64,000 nt of DNA. Origin: Trematomus loennbergii (taxonomy: Eukaryota > Chordata > Actinopteri > Perciformes > Nototheniidae). The stretch spans positions 19,445,934-19,509,933 of the forward strand of contig JAAOOA010000033.1 of the NCBI GenBank assembly GCA_012861695.1, in the 5' to 3' direction. This document shows, piece after piece, positions 1 through 45,368 of this stretch. The first letter of the stretch is position 1. Each line of letters opens with the position of its first letter. The notes beneath the pieces are model-generated. The model did not search any database. It was not told the DNA's origin and saw only the letters and a program-made list of their open reading frames with translations. Both the position numbers and the translations under genes were made by a program.

Positions 1-1032
1 GAGTCTGAGTCTGTGGTTTAATGTGCACCAACACAATGTAAAATAATTGCCTTCAACAACCTTCGCATGACGTATTCAGAAACAGTGTTTGAGACATGTT
101 CTCCTCCGCACCCAGTAAATGTCAAACAACTACAAATTCTCTTAAAGAAAACACAACATATTTTCCTGATTTAATCAAAGCTTTCAACCTTGTGAGCAGG
201 TGGGCTTGGCACAGTATCAGATGCATTATGAACAGCCAAACACACACTTCTATTAAACAGATGCATGGATATGTTTGTAATGCAATTAAGAAATGTATAG
301 CTAACAACAGATGTTACCTGAGTTTCTGCATATTGTTACTCAATGTCTGCACTTGTGAGGCTTATTATTTAGTAGTTTAAGTATTTCAATGAGCCCACAC
401 CAAGGAAAGCTACTGTACTAATATGTATTACTTTTTAATTTCTGTACATTTACACATTTGTTTTGTCTCTTTGAAAAAAGGAAATGCTGCCATTTGCTGA
501 TAAATGCTACTTTTTTTCCAGTTCAGTTTTTTGATTACTTGTAGCAGTTTATTTATTTTAAACAAGTGCACTGCAGAATGAGTGGGGATCTACTTGATTC
601 AACTGAGACAATGCAGACAAGAATGGTGTTTAATACATGTCCATATACATTAGATTCAGCTAATGTGTGTTTAGTTTGGGAAATATTCAAATCATTCATT
701 ATTAAATAGCTGTATGTTTATATTGTTTGGCCTTTGGCTGCCCTGCTCTCTAAATATGGCAATTCTATCTAGAAGGAACTATTTAATCACAGTAATTGTG
801 GTATTTTATGTTGAGATGTTTGTAAAATCCCATCCATATGTTATTTTAGCATTGTGCAGTCTTAAATTGTGCTTCAACACCTTTCTATATGAAAATGAAG
901 AAAATACGAGATTAAAGGGACACAGCACGTGTAATTATCTTAGGATATTTGAACTAAATCAAATAAAAAAATAAAAAATGCCAAACACTTAAAATATCAC
1001 AAACATTGGCTGAGAAATCACACTTTACGTAC
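1..1032. other. Intron downstream of robo1 exon 18, no feature recognised
   Basis: This AT-rich sequence lies between the last visible exon and the left edge. No exon matching the next cytoplasmic segment was found. Short open frames here show no recognisable domain. Confidence 0.6.
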
Positions 1033-29862
<28,830 letters not shown>

Positions 29863-32291
29863 CTGGAAAAGAAACAGAGAGGCAGAACAGTCAATGGAGT
29901 GCAATTCAATGATGTCTGACTATGATTTGACCATGAAATATTACAATATTGGGTCATATTATTGGCACCTTCAAGGTTGTATTTATTGTGTCAACAAGAA
30001 GAGCTCTTTGACTGATGGATAGTGTGGTATTCACAGCTTTCACAAGCACTGGGGTACAAAGTTGTGACATACAGTATGCTGTTTTTTCAATGTCAGAGCC
30101 CAGGGAATTGCTTTTTATTATTTATGTTCCATTTTTCTCTGTCACCTACCCTATTTTAGTTCCTGGAATGAAAATGAAATGCACAAAACACAAAATGATC
30201 CCTACTTTTGTAATGGGAACAAGGGCATATTGTCAGTCACCTAGCAACTGTGACTGTTAAAGTGACTTTAACCATTGAACAGCAGCATATTGCGTACTTG
30301 ACTTCCTATGTCGAAAATATGACCTTACAAGTTCCATTTGAAGGCAGCAGAATAAAGAGCTGTTTGCTAGCTCTGTCTATCACATCATTTTTTAAGGCAC
30401 AATACCAACTCCTGCCGAAAAGACCTTCCATTTGATGAGTTATAAATACAGTATACAGATAGAATGTAAGATATCATGATGCATTGTATATAATATCACA
30501 AGGAGTCATCATGGGATTATTTCCTAACTCAAACAGGGACGAAGTCTATTGGGACAAGCTGCTGAGAAAGCTGTCTCAATGGCTGACAGTAAATGAGAAG
30601 ATACACTGCTGCAGAGCAACGCTGAAAGGTGAGATCCAGACGGCTCCACCAGCAGACAGCGGAAAAGCTACCACAGCAATTTATCATCTTTCCACAACGA
30701 GTAGCCTGCGCACAGAAACAGAGCTCGCCAGCCAGCCAGAAGCCGAACTGGAGACAAAGCAAACCCGCATCCACTCCATGAAGCAAAACAGAAGAGTGAG
30801 ATTTCTGGTGGCCACAGGCAGCTCATTCCTGTCTCCACCATGGGCTGGATAGAAAGGTCTCCACTGCAAAGCCTCAAGCCGTAAACAGCATTAGGAGAAT
30901 CACGTTTCTGATGAGAGGCAAGGGATTCTAAAGATGTAAATGTGTCAAAACAAATCTACTGCAAAAAGGGTGTTCCTGAAGGGGTGGAAATGTAAAAAAG
31001 GGTTATTATGACATGTCTGTACCTTTAAGAAATCTGGTTTATTCATTCCAAGTGTATTTGAAGTCTCTAAAGATCTGCGGTCTATGTATTGAACAAATTA
31101 CAATTACAACAAAGTGTATTGGACTGTTTAGTAATGTACTGCATTGTGCTATCTACTAGGATGTCACCTTTCTAGAGTTTGTTTTAGGCCTTCATCTGCA
31201 TTATTTGGTTTTGGCTTCACAGACTATACTAGACTCTACAATCTATACCTTAAAAAAACCCCGGTATACTCTGTCCAATGCCTATCTTGAATTTCTTACG
31301 ATATGGAGACCATGTATTGAACATCTTAGGATAGATAGATGACAACAAAATATATTGGACTGTTCTGCACTGTACTGTATTGTATTGCATCGTGCTAATG
31401 GCTTGGGTTCCAGTTTTCTAGACTATGTTTCTGGTCTTCATCAACGTCACTGGGTCTTGGCTCTATTGACTCTGAATCAAAATGACTGACTTGATGGTGC
31501 ATATTTTCCATGGCCAGTTAGTTGGTTTTATTATGTAATGTCTACTACTCAGTTTGTCTTCACGTGTTGTAAAATAACAATCTAACAGAGTTCTAACATG
31601 TAATATGAGACGTTTGTCAGCAAGAAAAAAGAAAGGGGTACATGATCAATTAAACTATTGTTTGTTCTATACAACTGAGGAGAATTCTGCTCCCTACGTG
31701 GTGAACAACATGTGCAAACATAGACGCCTGGCCTGTGCATGATTGACTGCTGTTAAGCATTCCCAGTCTTAAATTACAGCGGGGGGCTTAGAACCTGAAC
31801 AAGCCAAGGGAGTTGAGCCAACACAGAGAGAGAGCAGAACTGAGTTGAGCTGAGTTGGGGTGAAAAGACAGGAAACAATGAGGAAAAAGGCATAATGGCT
31901 CCCAGATGGCGGCAAACTCTTTCACCTCTGGCTACGGATTTGTACATAACGCCTGACAAGCGGGCCTGAGACGCCTGATGGGCACCGAGGATATGGGAGA
32001 ACAAATTGGGATGACCTTCTAATTGGAGGCATTGTGGCCCCCGCACTTCTTTGAGCTCCACTCTGCTCGCTGCTCTGCCCCTCTGATCCTCTGGGCAGGG
32101 CTGCAACTGGATGACTGCAGTTGACTGAGTCCTGATGGGAAACAGCTGTCTGAAGACCCCCCCCCGCACCACCACCACCAACCCCCAACACCACCGTGTC
32201 ACATGATAAAAGGCATTCCTCATGGGACGCAAAAACATGGTTGAGGTTACGCCAGGCAGGAAGAAAGTGAGACCATCACGATTGTGCGTAC
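29863..32291. other. Large robo1 intron, part 1, no gene recognised
   Basis: This is the intron upstream of exon 3. A 122-codon open frame at 30484-30852 has no domain or splice context. Nothing else is recognised. Confidence 0.5.
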
Positions 32292-35690
<3,399 letters not shown>

Positions 35691-35694
35691 CAGT

Positions 35695-36209
35695 TGAAAC
35701 ACAAAACAGCCCGTCAGGACCTCGACACAAACTGATGGACTCAAATGCACGACCCAGAGACAAAGTCTTAAATGTAAAATAAAGTATCTTTAATTTCAAA
35801 GATCATGAAATTCCTTTTAACAGAGTAGGTACTGGAATTAACAAAAGCGCTGACAAGGAGGAACAACTATGCATAACAAAAAGAGAACTTAAGAAAGAAA
35901 CTTAAGCCTACAAAATTAGCAACAAAACAAAACCTGACATGAGTGAAAGCGATATTTTCTGAGCTGAGGCTTGGCACGACCATTCGGGGAAACAAACAAG
36001 ACGAACTGACACAGGACAGGGGAGAGACAGGACTATTTAAACATGAGGTGAGTGGGAACAGGTGGAGACAATCAGGGGCGGGGCAGACACTGATGATGGC
36101 GGGAAAAACACACAGGGGGAGGAAGAAACAGGGCCTGAAATGAAAGACAAGAGGTAAGTACAAAATAAAACAGGAAATGGAAAACGAGACATGACAATAA
36201 ACACAGAGG
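35695..36209. repeat. Probable retroelement end region
   Basis: A GGACCTCGACACAAACTGAT...GACAATCAGGGGCGGGGC type sequence, rich in ACA and GGAA motifs, resembles the untranslated end of a dispersed fish element. Similar sequence seems to resume after 36992 (GAAGGATCTAAATAAACAGA), as if the duplicated element at 36210-36992 had inserted into it. No coding frame is recognised. Confidence 0.35.
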
Positions 36210-36992
36210 GGGTGTTTCTCAATCGCGAGTAAAGCTGCTTCAGAGCCACTATTTCAAGCATACTACGTCATCGAGTGCCGCCGAAGTACTGTTCCAATCT
36301 CCAGTATACTTGGAAATCTACCGAGCCCAGCGTACTCCGTTTGGAGAAATATCGAGTCTGCACATGAGTAGACTTCGCGGTCTTAAAATCCCCACAATGC
36401 TTTGCGCACGGACCAATTTCCCCAAATCTGTGGCAGAATGTAAGGCGGGGCCTCTCATATGACGCACACCTGCACACTTGCTAGCGTGTTCCACACTTCG
36501 TTTTCCGAATGCCAGGAAGTATTCTTGACTCGCTTCTGAAGCAAGATGCTTGGCAGACATGTGCTACCAAGCAAGCGTACTCGCGATTGAGAAACACCCA
36601 CTGTGTTTCTCAATCGCGAGTAAAGCTGCTTCAGAGCCACTATTTCAAGCATACTACGTCATCGAATGCCGCCGAAGTACTGTTCCAATCTCCAGCATAC
36701 TTGGAAATCTACCTAGCCCGGCGTACTCCGTTTGGAGAAATATCGAGGCTGCACATGAGTAGACTCCGCGGTCTTAAAATCCCCACAATGCTTTGCGCAC
36801 GGACCAATTTCCCCAAATCTGTGGCGGAAGATGTAAGGCGGGGCCTCTCATATGACGCACACCTGCACACTTGCTAGCGTGTTCCACTCTTTGTTTTCCG
36901 AATGCCAGGAAGTATTCTTGACTCGCTTCTGAAGCAAGATGCTCGGCAGACATGTGCTACCAAGCAAGCGTACTCGCGATTGAGAAACACCC
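36210..36992. mobile_element. Two head-to-tail copies of a 390-bp terminal-repeat element
   Basis: Unit 1 (36210-36599) and unit 2 (36600-36992) are nearly identical. Each starts GTGTTTCTCAATCGCGAGTA and ends TACTCGCGATTGAGAAACAC, so each has about 20-bp inverted termini. Only a few base changes and small indels separate them, which suggests a recent tandem duplication. The unit has several CpG sites and no transposase. Confidence 0.9.
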
Positions 36993-37236
36993 ACAGACTG
37001 ACTAGAGATGAAGGATCTAAATAAACAGACATGAAAAAACATGAAAATGACAGACATAATACATAAACATAACTAACACATTTGACGAGACACAACACAG
37101 CCTTCTTTGACTAAAATAGCCTGGAACATGAACTTGAAAATATATAGATGTAATACCCAAGGCTAGCATTACAAATACAGCTATCACCTAACCCCAACAG
37201 ATATGAAATCCTTGACTTTTTCTCACAATATATCTC

Positions 37237-37300
37237 ATGACCTTTCCCTACCCCCTACCTCTCTACTTCTATCCCACCCCCTCCCTCCCCCCTCTCCCCC
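37237..37300. repeat. Polypyrimidine tract
   Basis: A C- and T-only stretch of roughly 60 bp with many CCCCTCCC blocks. No function is assigned. Confidence 0.8.
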
Positions 37301-40300
37301 TTTACCACCTCCTACTCGTTTTCTCCTCCTTGCTTTTAGAGCTGTAGTCTGGAGAGACAGGAAGCTGCAGGAGAAACAGCTGCTCCTCAGAAAAAACAAT
37401 ATGCAAAGCTGGTCGAAAAAAAGGTCCAGTGGGCCGATACCATAATATGATCATATGAAATGCAACCAAGCAAATCCAATAAAAAAAGAAGGTCCTGCGA
37501 ATGCAAATTAGACTCCATCCTTTAGCTCAGTCTCATAACTACAACACACGAGACTTGTGGAGTACACACTTGTATCCAGAAGACACTGCTTATAAAGCAA
37601 ACAAAGATCCTTGCCTGTCCTCCCTAAGCTCCCCTATTTGAATTTCATAAATCATTACTCACTAAGGTCCCAAGGCAAAGAGGGTTTTTTCGCATGCAGG
37701 GCCATAAATCTATCTTACGTTTGGAGAGCCAATTAACTCAACATAGGGGCTCACTTACCGGGATAAAGCTCCTGGTTATAATATTTGCTGGGCCAAATAA
37801 GTACACTTTTATTTTTTACTCCTGTGTATAGCTCTGGTCATGGCCATGGCAGTAGCTTCATACATATCTTTATGTGGGACGTGTTTGGAATGCACAACCA
37901 AAAGTTGACTTGTGCTACCTGGATTTGTAGATTTTGTTTGACTTTTATTTTGTATATGTCAGTTTTTATTAGGAACTGTATTACCGAAACTGGTCTCTCT
38001 GATAACTCCAGATCCAAAATACCGATGACTACCATTAAGGATTTTAGTCATCTGTATTCTGAAATGCAATACTTGATGTATAGCTATGTCAATTAATGGT
38101 AAACAATACTGACACTATGCAAAGGGGATAAGTCCCCATTATGCCATTAGGTTTGACAATTGTTTAAACATTTTGGATAATGTAAATGACCAACTCAAGG
38201 AAAATATAAAACATAGGTCATAAGAGTTACCTTAAGTTACCTTTAAGTTTTGCTGTTGTTCACTATTAAAAACCACAATGACAACAGATGGGAAAGTCAG
38301 AATACATTATGGTGCAATGGACATACACACAACCTATTAAGAGGCACTGGATTCTGACAGGGGGTTTATGGGTACAATGATGCCGTGGGAGTGTGTGTGT
38401 AAGGATGGATTCACCGGTTCATGAGTTCTCGGATGTTCTGACACTCTAATCCTGTTGATGTACGTGCAGAACATATCACTCGTGAGGGGAAGACATTAAA
38501 ACCAGCTAAAAGGATTGTGTAACCTCGGTTTTAATCTCCTCTGCTCATCCTATAACTCTGTAAGAAGGAAGGCAGGAGACGGAGGGAAAAATCTGAGAAA
38601 AAGTAGAGGGCAGATACAGAGAGACGGACGGACATGAAGCCGATTAGGATAATTAGTGAAGTGGCAGAAGAGCTGGCTGGAACTGCTCTGATGGGGTTAG
38701 GTGAATTGTCAATCAAACACAAGTGCAAAGGTGGACTCACAGTTCCTGTTGTTGCCTAAAATGGCTTGATTTCTCTCTCTCACTTGTCTCGTGAAAATAA
38801 AGCAAAAACACTACCTTACTTGTCAAGATGAACATAAGATGTATATTAGACTGATGCTCATGCCGATACTTTATCAAATAAAACCATAATCATATACTGA
38901 ATACTGAACAAATATAAAAACAGGTGTGCAGACATTAAATTGTTTTTGGTTTCAAGACTTAAGAACCGTGAAGGTTTTTTTCGTGAGGGATTGAGAAGAT
39001 ACGATCTAGGCTGACAAGTTGTTACACATGTTCGGAGAAACACATGCTCTTCTGTTTATGGGAAACACACAGTGTTTTTATTGAAAACATTCCCACACAT
39101 AACTTATGCTAAGTTACTCTGGGGTGGACAACTTAAAGAAAGAGTGTTCCAAGATCTAACTTCAGATATTCATCCAATATTACATTACAGTGAGCACACC
39201 TGGTGTGTATCAAACTTTCTCTTAGACACACTGATACCGAAGTGTATGGCTAAAGTATGGTACTAAATGTTAAATTGCCATGATTCAACACTACTGTTAA
39301 CTATTGTACACTGATTCGTATGTTAGACTGGTGAAAACTGCAACGCTCAGATCAGATTTTGATTCCAAAATACCTTTAAATAATAAAAGTAAGCTAAAAA
39401 TGACTGCTGCAAAGCTAACAAATCAATTTGTAATCTCTATTGATATCATGTATATGTGGCCCATGTCTATAAGGCATTTTAAACATACATCATTTGTTAT
39501 AATACTATACTATTGTACTTAAAGCAAACAATGAAATGCATAGTGGTATAGTTGCTATAGTGCATAGCTGCTCAGCAGCTCGTAATGGATTTATTTGCCT
39601 AACCTTCATTAACCTACGCAAAGCACTGAATCACCGCTCAGAGGCACTTATAATTACATTCTAATGCATTATCACAGTGATTATTATTCAATACAAAAGA
39701 AGCTTAATGTTTATCAAGTATAGGAATTGTATTACTCTATGTTTCAGAATATCAATTATTAAGAATTAAGTCATTATAAAATGCCTCATTATGTCTAGCC
39801 ATTTTTTTCATAAAGCATTATAAGTATATATGAGTGAATATATTATATACAGAGATATAAGCAGATTATAAAGCATTCTTTTTAAATAAAGAATGAACCA
39901 CTTTACAATGCTTGAATAACAACTCGGCTTTGATTAAGCGTGAAAGTTAACATCATCGTAATGCAACATGCAACATTAAAGAATAGTTTTTAATACAGCA
40001 CTATGTAAATACGTAATGCGGGTGTTTTCTGCCCCTGAACTGCACACACAACTTCACCAAAAGCAGCCTTTATGCTTCATGTAGAATTGCTATTTAGTTT
40101 AAACTAACCAAAAATAATTGCTCTTCACTATTTCATGAGACAGAGCTTCTATGTAGCTAAATTAATGAATATAAAGTAAATCAGACTCAAGATGGCAGCG
40201 AAGTGTGTTTAATTAGTGTAGACGCATTAGGGCAACTTCCTCAGGGCACACAATGTGGAAGGACATGGTTCCCAGAAACAATAACGTGCAGCGAAGGTGA

Positions 40301-40552
40301 GCTGCCAACCTTTGTGTTTTATATACAGTCTCATATTTGCAGGAACTGAGTGCTGTTTCAGCGTTCTGATACTGCTAGCCGTGATTAAATTATGCTGAAG
40401 TTTAAATAAAAATGGTATATGTGTGGGTAGTGTCTGCATTTGCCACCTGTTATTTTGTATAGCTGCTTTATTTGTAGACCATGAGCTCTTTAAGCCATCT
40501 GTATGAATTCATAAAGCCACCTCAGGTAAACAGTTCTAGCTGTAAACTCATC
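37301..40552. other. Large robo1 intron, part 3, no feature recognised
   Basis: AT-rich non-coding sequence. Repeated GCATTATAA-type motifs at 39650-39990 recall the repeat at 7395-8225. Confidence 0.45.
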
Positions 40553-41121
40553 TAGGCCTGTCGCGATAATCGATAAATGTACTTATCGTACGATAAATAA
40601 AAATGGACTCGATAACTTTTCTGAGCTCGATAAATTTCCGTTTACATAAGGATGTGATCACGCTGTGAGGGGCGGGACTGACACATAGCCAGGCCAGGAG
40701 TCAGACACTCCGCGTGCACGTGCAGCAGTGTAGCATCCAAATGAATAATATAGCGACAAGCGGGAGACAACGTGTGACTTACTCGAGGGGAATTTAAAGT
40801 GAAATGGAATTGGTTACAAAACCTAACTACACATCTCCGGTGTGGCAGTATTTTGGATTCAAGCCAAATGAACGAGGCCAACCTACGGATTTGAATGAGC
40901 CGGTATGTCACAGTTGTTTAAAAAAGGTAGCGACAAAAGCAGGCAATACCGCAAATCTTAAACTACACCTAAAACACAACCACCGCATTCCGTTTTCCCA
41001 GGCATTTGCCCGACAATGCAAACATGTTGTTGTTCCTTGCTCGAAAACTTTGAAATACATATTTGGATATGGCCTGTTGAGGCATCTGGGTCTTTGTATG
41101 GACAGTGGACTGTACACTTGA
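40553..41121 (+). mobile_element. 5' fragment of a hAT transposon
   Basis: The left part reads TAGGCCTGTCGCGATAATCG, with further CGATAA motifs, typical of the end of a class of vertebrate hAT elements. It is followed by a leader and a BED zinc-finger frame starting at 40804. No catalytic domain follows, so the element is truncated or internally deleted. The right end was not located. Confidence 0.6.
40804..41121 (+). pseudogene. BED zinc finger of a hAT transposase (ZBED-like), truncated
   Basis: The 105-codon open frame starts MELVTKPNYTSPVWQYFGFK. It has the BED aromatic motif VWQYFGF (residues 13-19), then Cys35-x2-Cys38 and His55-x4-His60 (NLKLHLKHNH). BED fingers bind DNA at transposon ends. 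After residue 65 the sequence no longer resembles the family and ends at a stop, without the dimerisation or catalytic domain. It is most likely a relic. A domesticated gene is unlikely without further exons. Confidence 0.75.
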
Positions 41122-41444
41122 CTGTTGTTTTAAGGAGGGTTTTTTTTGCTTGTGAGACAATGTGTGCTCATATTTATTGATATATATATATATATAAATA
41201 GATAGATTATTCTCAACAACTGTGCCAAATTTGATAGGAGGCGAAAGAGCAAACGCCTGAGAATATTGGATGGAGAACACTAATGAGAGGAAAGCATGGG
41301 GATACAGGGAGGTGTATGACAGGGTGTGGACATTAGCCATCTGAAATGGATATACAGAGGAGGAAATACCTGGGGATCTGTACTAACAATACCTCCCCAT
41401 GGGGAAGTGACCTAGAGTCTTCTCCCATTGGACACGAGCATTGC

Positions 41445-42190
41445 TTTATTACCTCGCCAAGGAGGTTTTTTTTATGCTGTGTTTGTTTGTCTGTCTGTCA
41501 GCAGCATTACTGAAAAACCTACTGGCCCAATTGTCATGAAACTTGGTGGAAGGGTGTAGGAGGAGCCAAGGAAGAAGCCATTGCATTTTGGAGCAGATCC
41601 CGATTCATAGAATAGATGTTTCTCTTTTGTTAACATTGGAAGATGGCATTTGTACTGGATTTGGACTGGAAAATGTTATGTAAATTCCACAGTAAGTAAA
41701 AAAAAAAAGGAAAATTAGACAAAACAACGTGTTGTTTAAAAGGTCTGAGCAGTACAGTGTCTAACAAACACATACAAGTACATTTTGGAAATGGGAATGA
41801 GGAGCATGTGAATGCACTGAGTCGGAACAAAGACTTGGAAACAGATGTTAAGGTGTTGTTTATAAGGTTTTAAAAACACATTTTCTTTTTAGCATCAATA
41901 TAGTTCCCACATAAAGCCTAAAAGCTCAGGAACACACCGAAGTCGGAAAAAAGACTTCACAATCTAGGACTATGCAAGTAGCATGTGAATGCACCACTGA
42001 TCTTGGCGGAAGTTCCAGGTACCTCAGCCAACAGGGTTTTCTGTTTTTTGCTGGAAGGATTATGGGAGAAACGTTTGCCCGGTTTTCAAGCAACTTCGTG
42101 GAACGGTCTAGATCGGGTCAAGGAAGAACCCATTACATGTTGGAGAAGATCCTGAATCATTGGGCTGATGCAAGAATTATATTTTTCTTT
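41445..42190. repeat. Diverged repeat fragments with a CGCCAAGGAGGTT-type motif
   Basis: At 41452-41625 the sequence ACCTCGCCAAGGAGG, TGTTTGTCTGTCTGTCAGCA and CATGAAACTTGGTGGAAGGG is a widespread vertebrate repeat known to me by its motif. A second, more diverged fragment lies at about 42040-42190. Boundaries are not resolved. Confidence 0.5.
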
Positions 42191-44202
42191 TGTCATTATT
42201 GCATTCATGTGTTGTGAAGGGGTGTAGCAAGGGAAAAGGAAGAACCAATTACAGTTGAGAGCGCTCTAAGGCCAGGTGTGAAGTTAATCATAGACTGGTT
42301 TGTGATTCAAATCAGATAACAACTTGAAAAACAACAGCGACATCTATAAACAACACCTGAACTCTTTAGACTGCACGAAAAGCAATGAGAATGGGAAATT
42401 GCACAAAACCAAATCAAGTCCTCTTCTTTTGAATAATGGAGAGAGCTGGAGGCAGTAGAAACGTGGCCCTTTTCTCTCCGGGGCAAGAGTCCTTTGCATG
42501 AAAGCGGAGAAAAGCCACACACACACACACCACCCTTTAACCCTCTCATTAGTGTAATCCTGCATGAGAAGAGTAAATTGTCATGAATAAATCCACTTAG
42601 AAGCCAGTGAATGAAAGACTTTCAGTTTTAGATGGTTTGCATTACCATTTCAATAAGCGCGGCACGCTGCAAAACGTTGGCAGTGTTTGACAGAGTAATT
42701 GGGCAACATTAACAAGTAGATAAAATATGGTTAGCGGAGGGAAGCATGTACGTAAGTGTGTGTGTCAATACATTTTTTTACCGAGCAGATTAAAAAACAC
42801 TGCAAGATTTTTCGACTAATAAGGCCAATGAATCGCCCTGAAGGAGTGAGATTGGTGAGAAAGACTTGCGGGCTTTGTTCGACAAAACAAAAGAACTGGC
42901 AAGCAGACAGCAGTCAGACCTTGAGACAAATGTATTCCAGTTATACCGGTCCACGGAAACCTTTGTTTGAGCAACATGACCTTAGAAATTGTGTTTGGAA
43001 GAAAATCTCCCTGGGCTAGGTTAAATAAGCACCTTCTACAAACTGTACACAAAAAGCAACGAGGGGGCAAACTCGGGGGTATGTGCAATTACACACTGCA
43101 GACAGAACATAAATCTGGAGCTTAGTGGGCTACTCTTTGTTTAAATGAAAATCCACCCTAATTCCTACCTGGCCTTTGTTTGTGAAAGATGATAAAGTGG
43201 GCAGAGGTAGAAATAATAAAAAAAAGAAAAACCCAGGAGAGATGCTTCGAGGGAGGAGTGCACCCGGGTCACAAAGAGAGGCAATGGTGGAGGAGGATGA
43301 GGAAGAGCTAGTGTTCTGGAGGGGGGCGATGTATGGTAACAAAGAGTCAAAGTGAGCAAGACAAAGACGTACAGCATGGGTAGACATGCAGACACAAAGA
43401 AACAAAGAGCTCCAGTGCAATGCTGAACGAGACTCTGCTGGGTTACGGGTGCCATGGTAGGTAACACACACTGCACACACTCACAGTTAGAGCTATTTTC
43501 CGCATCCTAATGTTCCCCCAGGTGCCCCAGTCCTTCCCCCTGTCATCAATCTGAGAGACAATTCTGGGCCCAGGAGAGAAAGAGGCTATGGTAGGTATAT
43601 TACGCTCTCCAGTGTGACAGAGAAAATAAATACAATTCAGATGGAGATACCAAGAATCATGGGCTGGTTTCCACAACGACAAAAAAAACTGGGACTATGG
43701 CATTATATTCCGAGGCATATTATGCTGATTGACGGGCATACAGTCTGCAGTGAGATACACAACATGGCACAACAATGCCTTTATTCAACCAGGGAAAATT
43801 GCATTATCGTGTCAGGGAAAGATGCTGACAGTGCAAGTGTAGATAGTGACAATCACATGAGTCCAAGGCGCGCATAGGGCTGCATTTGACAGTGTCCAAC
43901 ACATTATTTTCTTCGCAAATGATGGATGTGTGGAGAGATGCAGCATAGAGGTATTCAGAGCTGGTGGTATAAAGGAACAGCAGATTTCCTGCATTCCGGT
44001 TAGCCTAGTCTCGTACAATTCCCCTAGAAACAAAACTGCATTGTCAATAACTATAAGAAGAGGGGGATGGGTGGGTCAAATAAAATACTTTTACCAAAGA
44101 GACTGGTGTGTGTGTCCAATGTGAAATAAATTATGACTTTTTCAAATGTACGTCTGTAAACTATTACGTAACAAACATACTTATTTTAGGCCAAATGTTA
44201 AC
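42191..44202. other. Large robo1 intron, part 4, no feature recognised
   Basis: No gene, RNA or clear transposon end is seen. Open frames of up to 116 codons on the minus strand near 43130-43480 have no domain. Confidence 0.45.
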
Positions 44203-44206
44203 TTAA

Positions 44207-45352
44207 CCTGTTAAGCCCTGAGCCTGTTTTTCAGGTCTCAGGCTCGAAAATGACATTCCCAGAACAAATGACCATATCTTCCCTTCTAAAAGGGTTAAAT
44301 TAATAATCTTTTTTCTCAAAGTAATGATAAACATGTGAGTTGGATGTAGAAAAGTCAGAATCAATAGAGATGTTTTTTATTTTAAAGAAAATTCAGATTT
44401 TAAAAAACTGTAAATTATAGTGTCCGTCCAAAAATTCTTTTTTTCTTATAGTGAAAACCACCCTTGGATGATGGTAAGGTAGACTAAAAGCTTTAGGAAT
44501 CCAAAGTACAACATATAAGTACCCTGTATCAAGATTGATGCAAAACAAGTGACATTTGACCTTTTTAGAGAGATTTAGCAAAAAGAAACCACTTCTGGGG
44601 TCATTTGGGTGGATTTTCCATATCTCTGGCCCCCCTTGCTCAATTTTGATGGTTGACACCTCTTTCTGACCGTTAGAGCCAATAGAATCGAAGGGGGAGT
44701 CCCCCACACACACACGTTGTGAAGAGAAAAGGTGGGGGCTTCGCGCATGTAATTTTGCATCAGAGTGGACCTATCTCTAGCTTTGACATCTGGAAACGGA
44801 AAAGCAGTTTTAATGCTTATGGATTATCAGAAATCATTTCAAAGGGACACAGACACATTAGATTAACCTATGGATTAACTTCAGCAACGTTTTTATCATT
44901 TTAATGCCATTGAAGACCACTTTGGAGAGACTACAGAGCCAAGGTAAAAATGTTATCATTTTTAGCTACCTAGCGTCACCTGTTTTGATGTCCGTTTTTG
45001 CTTATAACGTCGCAAATACGTATAATTCAGTGGTAATGTCGGTGTCAATCGATTCTGTGTCACCTCACGATGTGAAATGATGTGTTGGATGTGGTGAAAA
45101 GATAAATAATAAGGTTTTATGAGTGATTTTCGGAGCAGTAAGGTGTTAGCATTTTTCGCTCGTTGCTAATTCAGAGGCTCATTGTGGGTTTTCTTTTGAA
45201 AAAAAAAAAAAAATGATCAGTTAGATGAGTTTCTTCCCGTTACATGGATATAAAACATTCATAGTTTTATTAAATGAACATGCCCTCAGACACTGTTTCC
45301 TGCAAGATGTTGCGGCAGTACCCCGGTACCGGGGTCTCTCGGGCTTAACAGG
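44207..45352. mobile_element. TTAA-type non-autonomous element, 1.15 kb
   Basis: The ends CCTGTTAAGCCC and GGGCTTAACAGG are exact inverted repeats of 12 bp. The left flank is TTAA (44203-44206), the right TTCA (45353-45356). A perfect 16-bp palindrome ACCCCGGTACCGGGGT lies near the right end (45319-45334). A 106-codon minus-strand frame has no recognisable domain. It is probably mobilised by a piggyBac-like enzyme. Confidence 0.75.
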
Positions 45353-45368
45353 TTCAGTGTTCCCTTCA

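Noticed and set aside
30484..30852. 122-codon plus-strand open frame
   Set aside because: No recognisable domain, no splice or promoter context, and composition like the surrounding intron.
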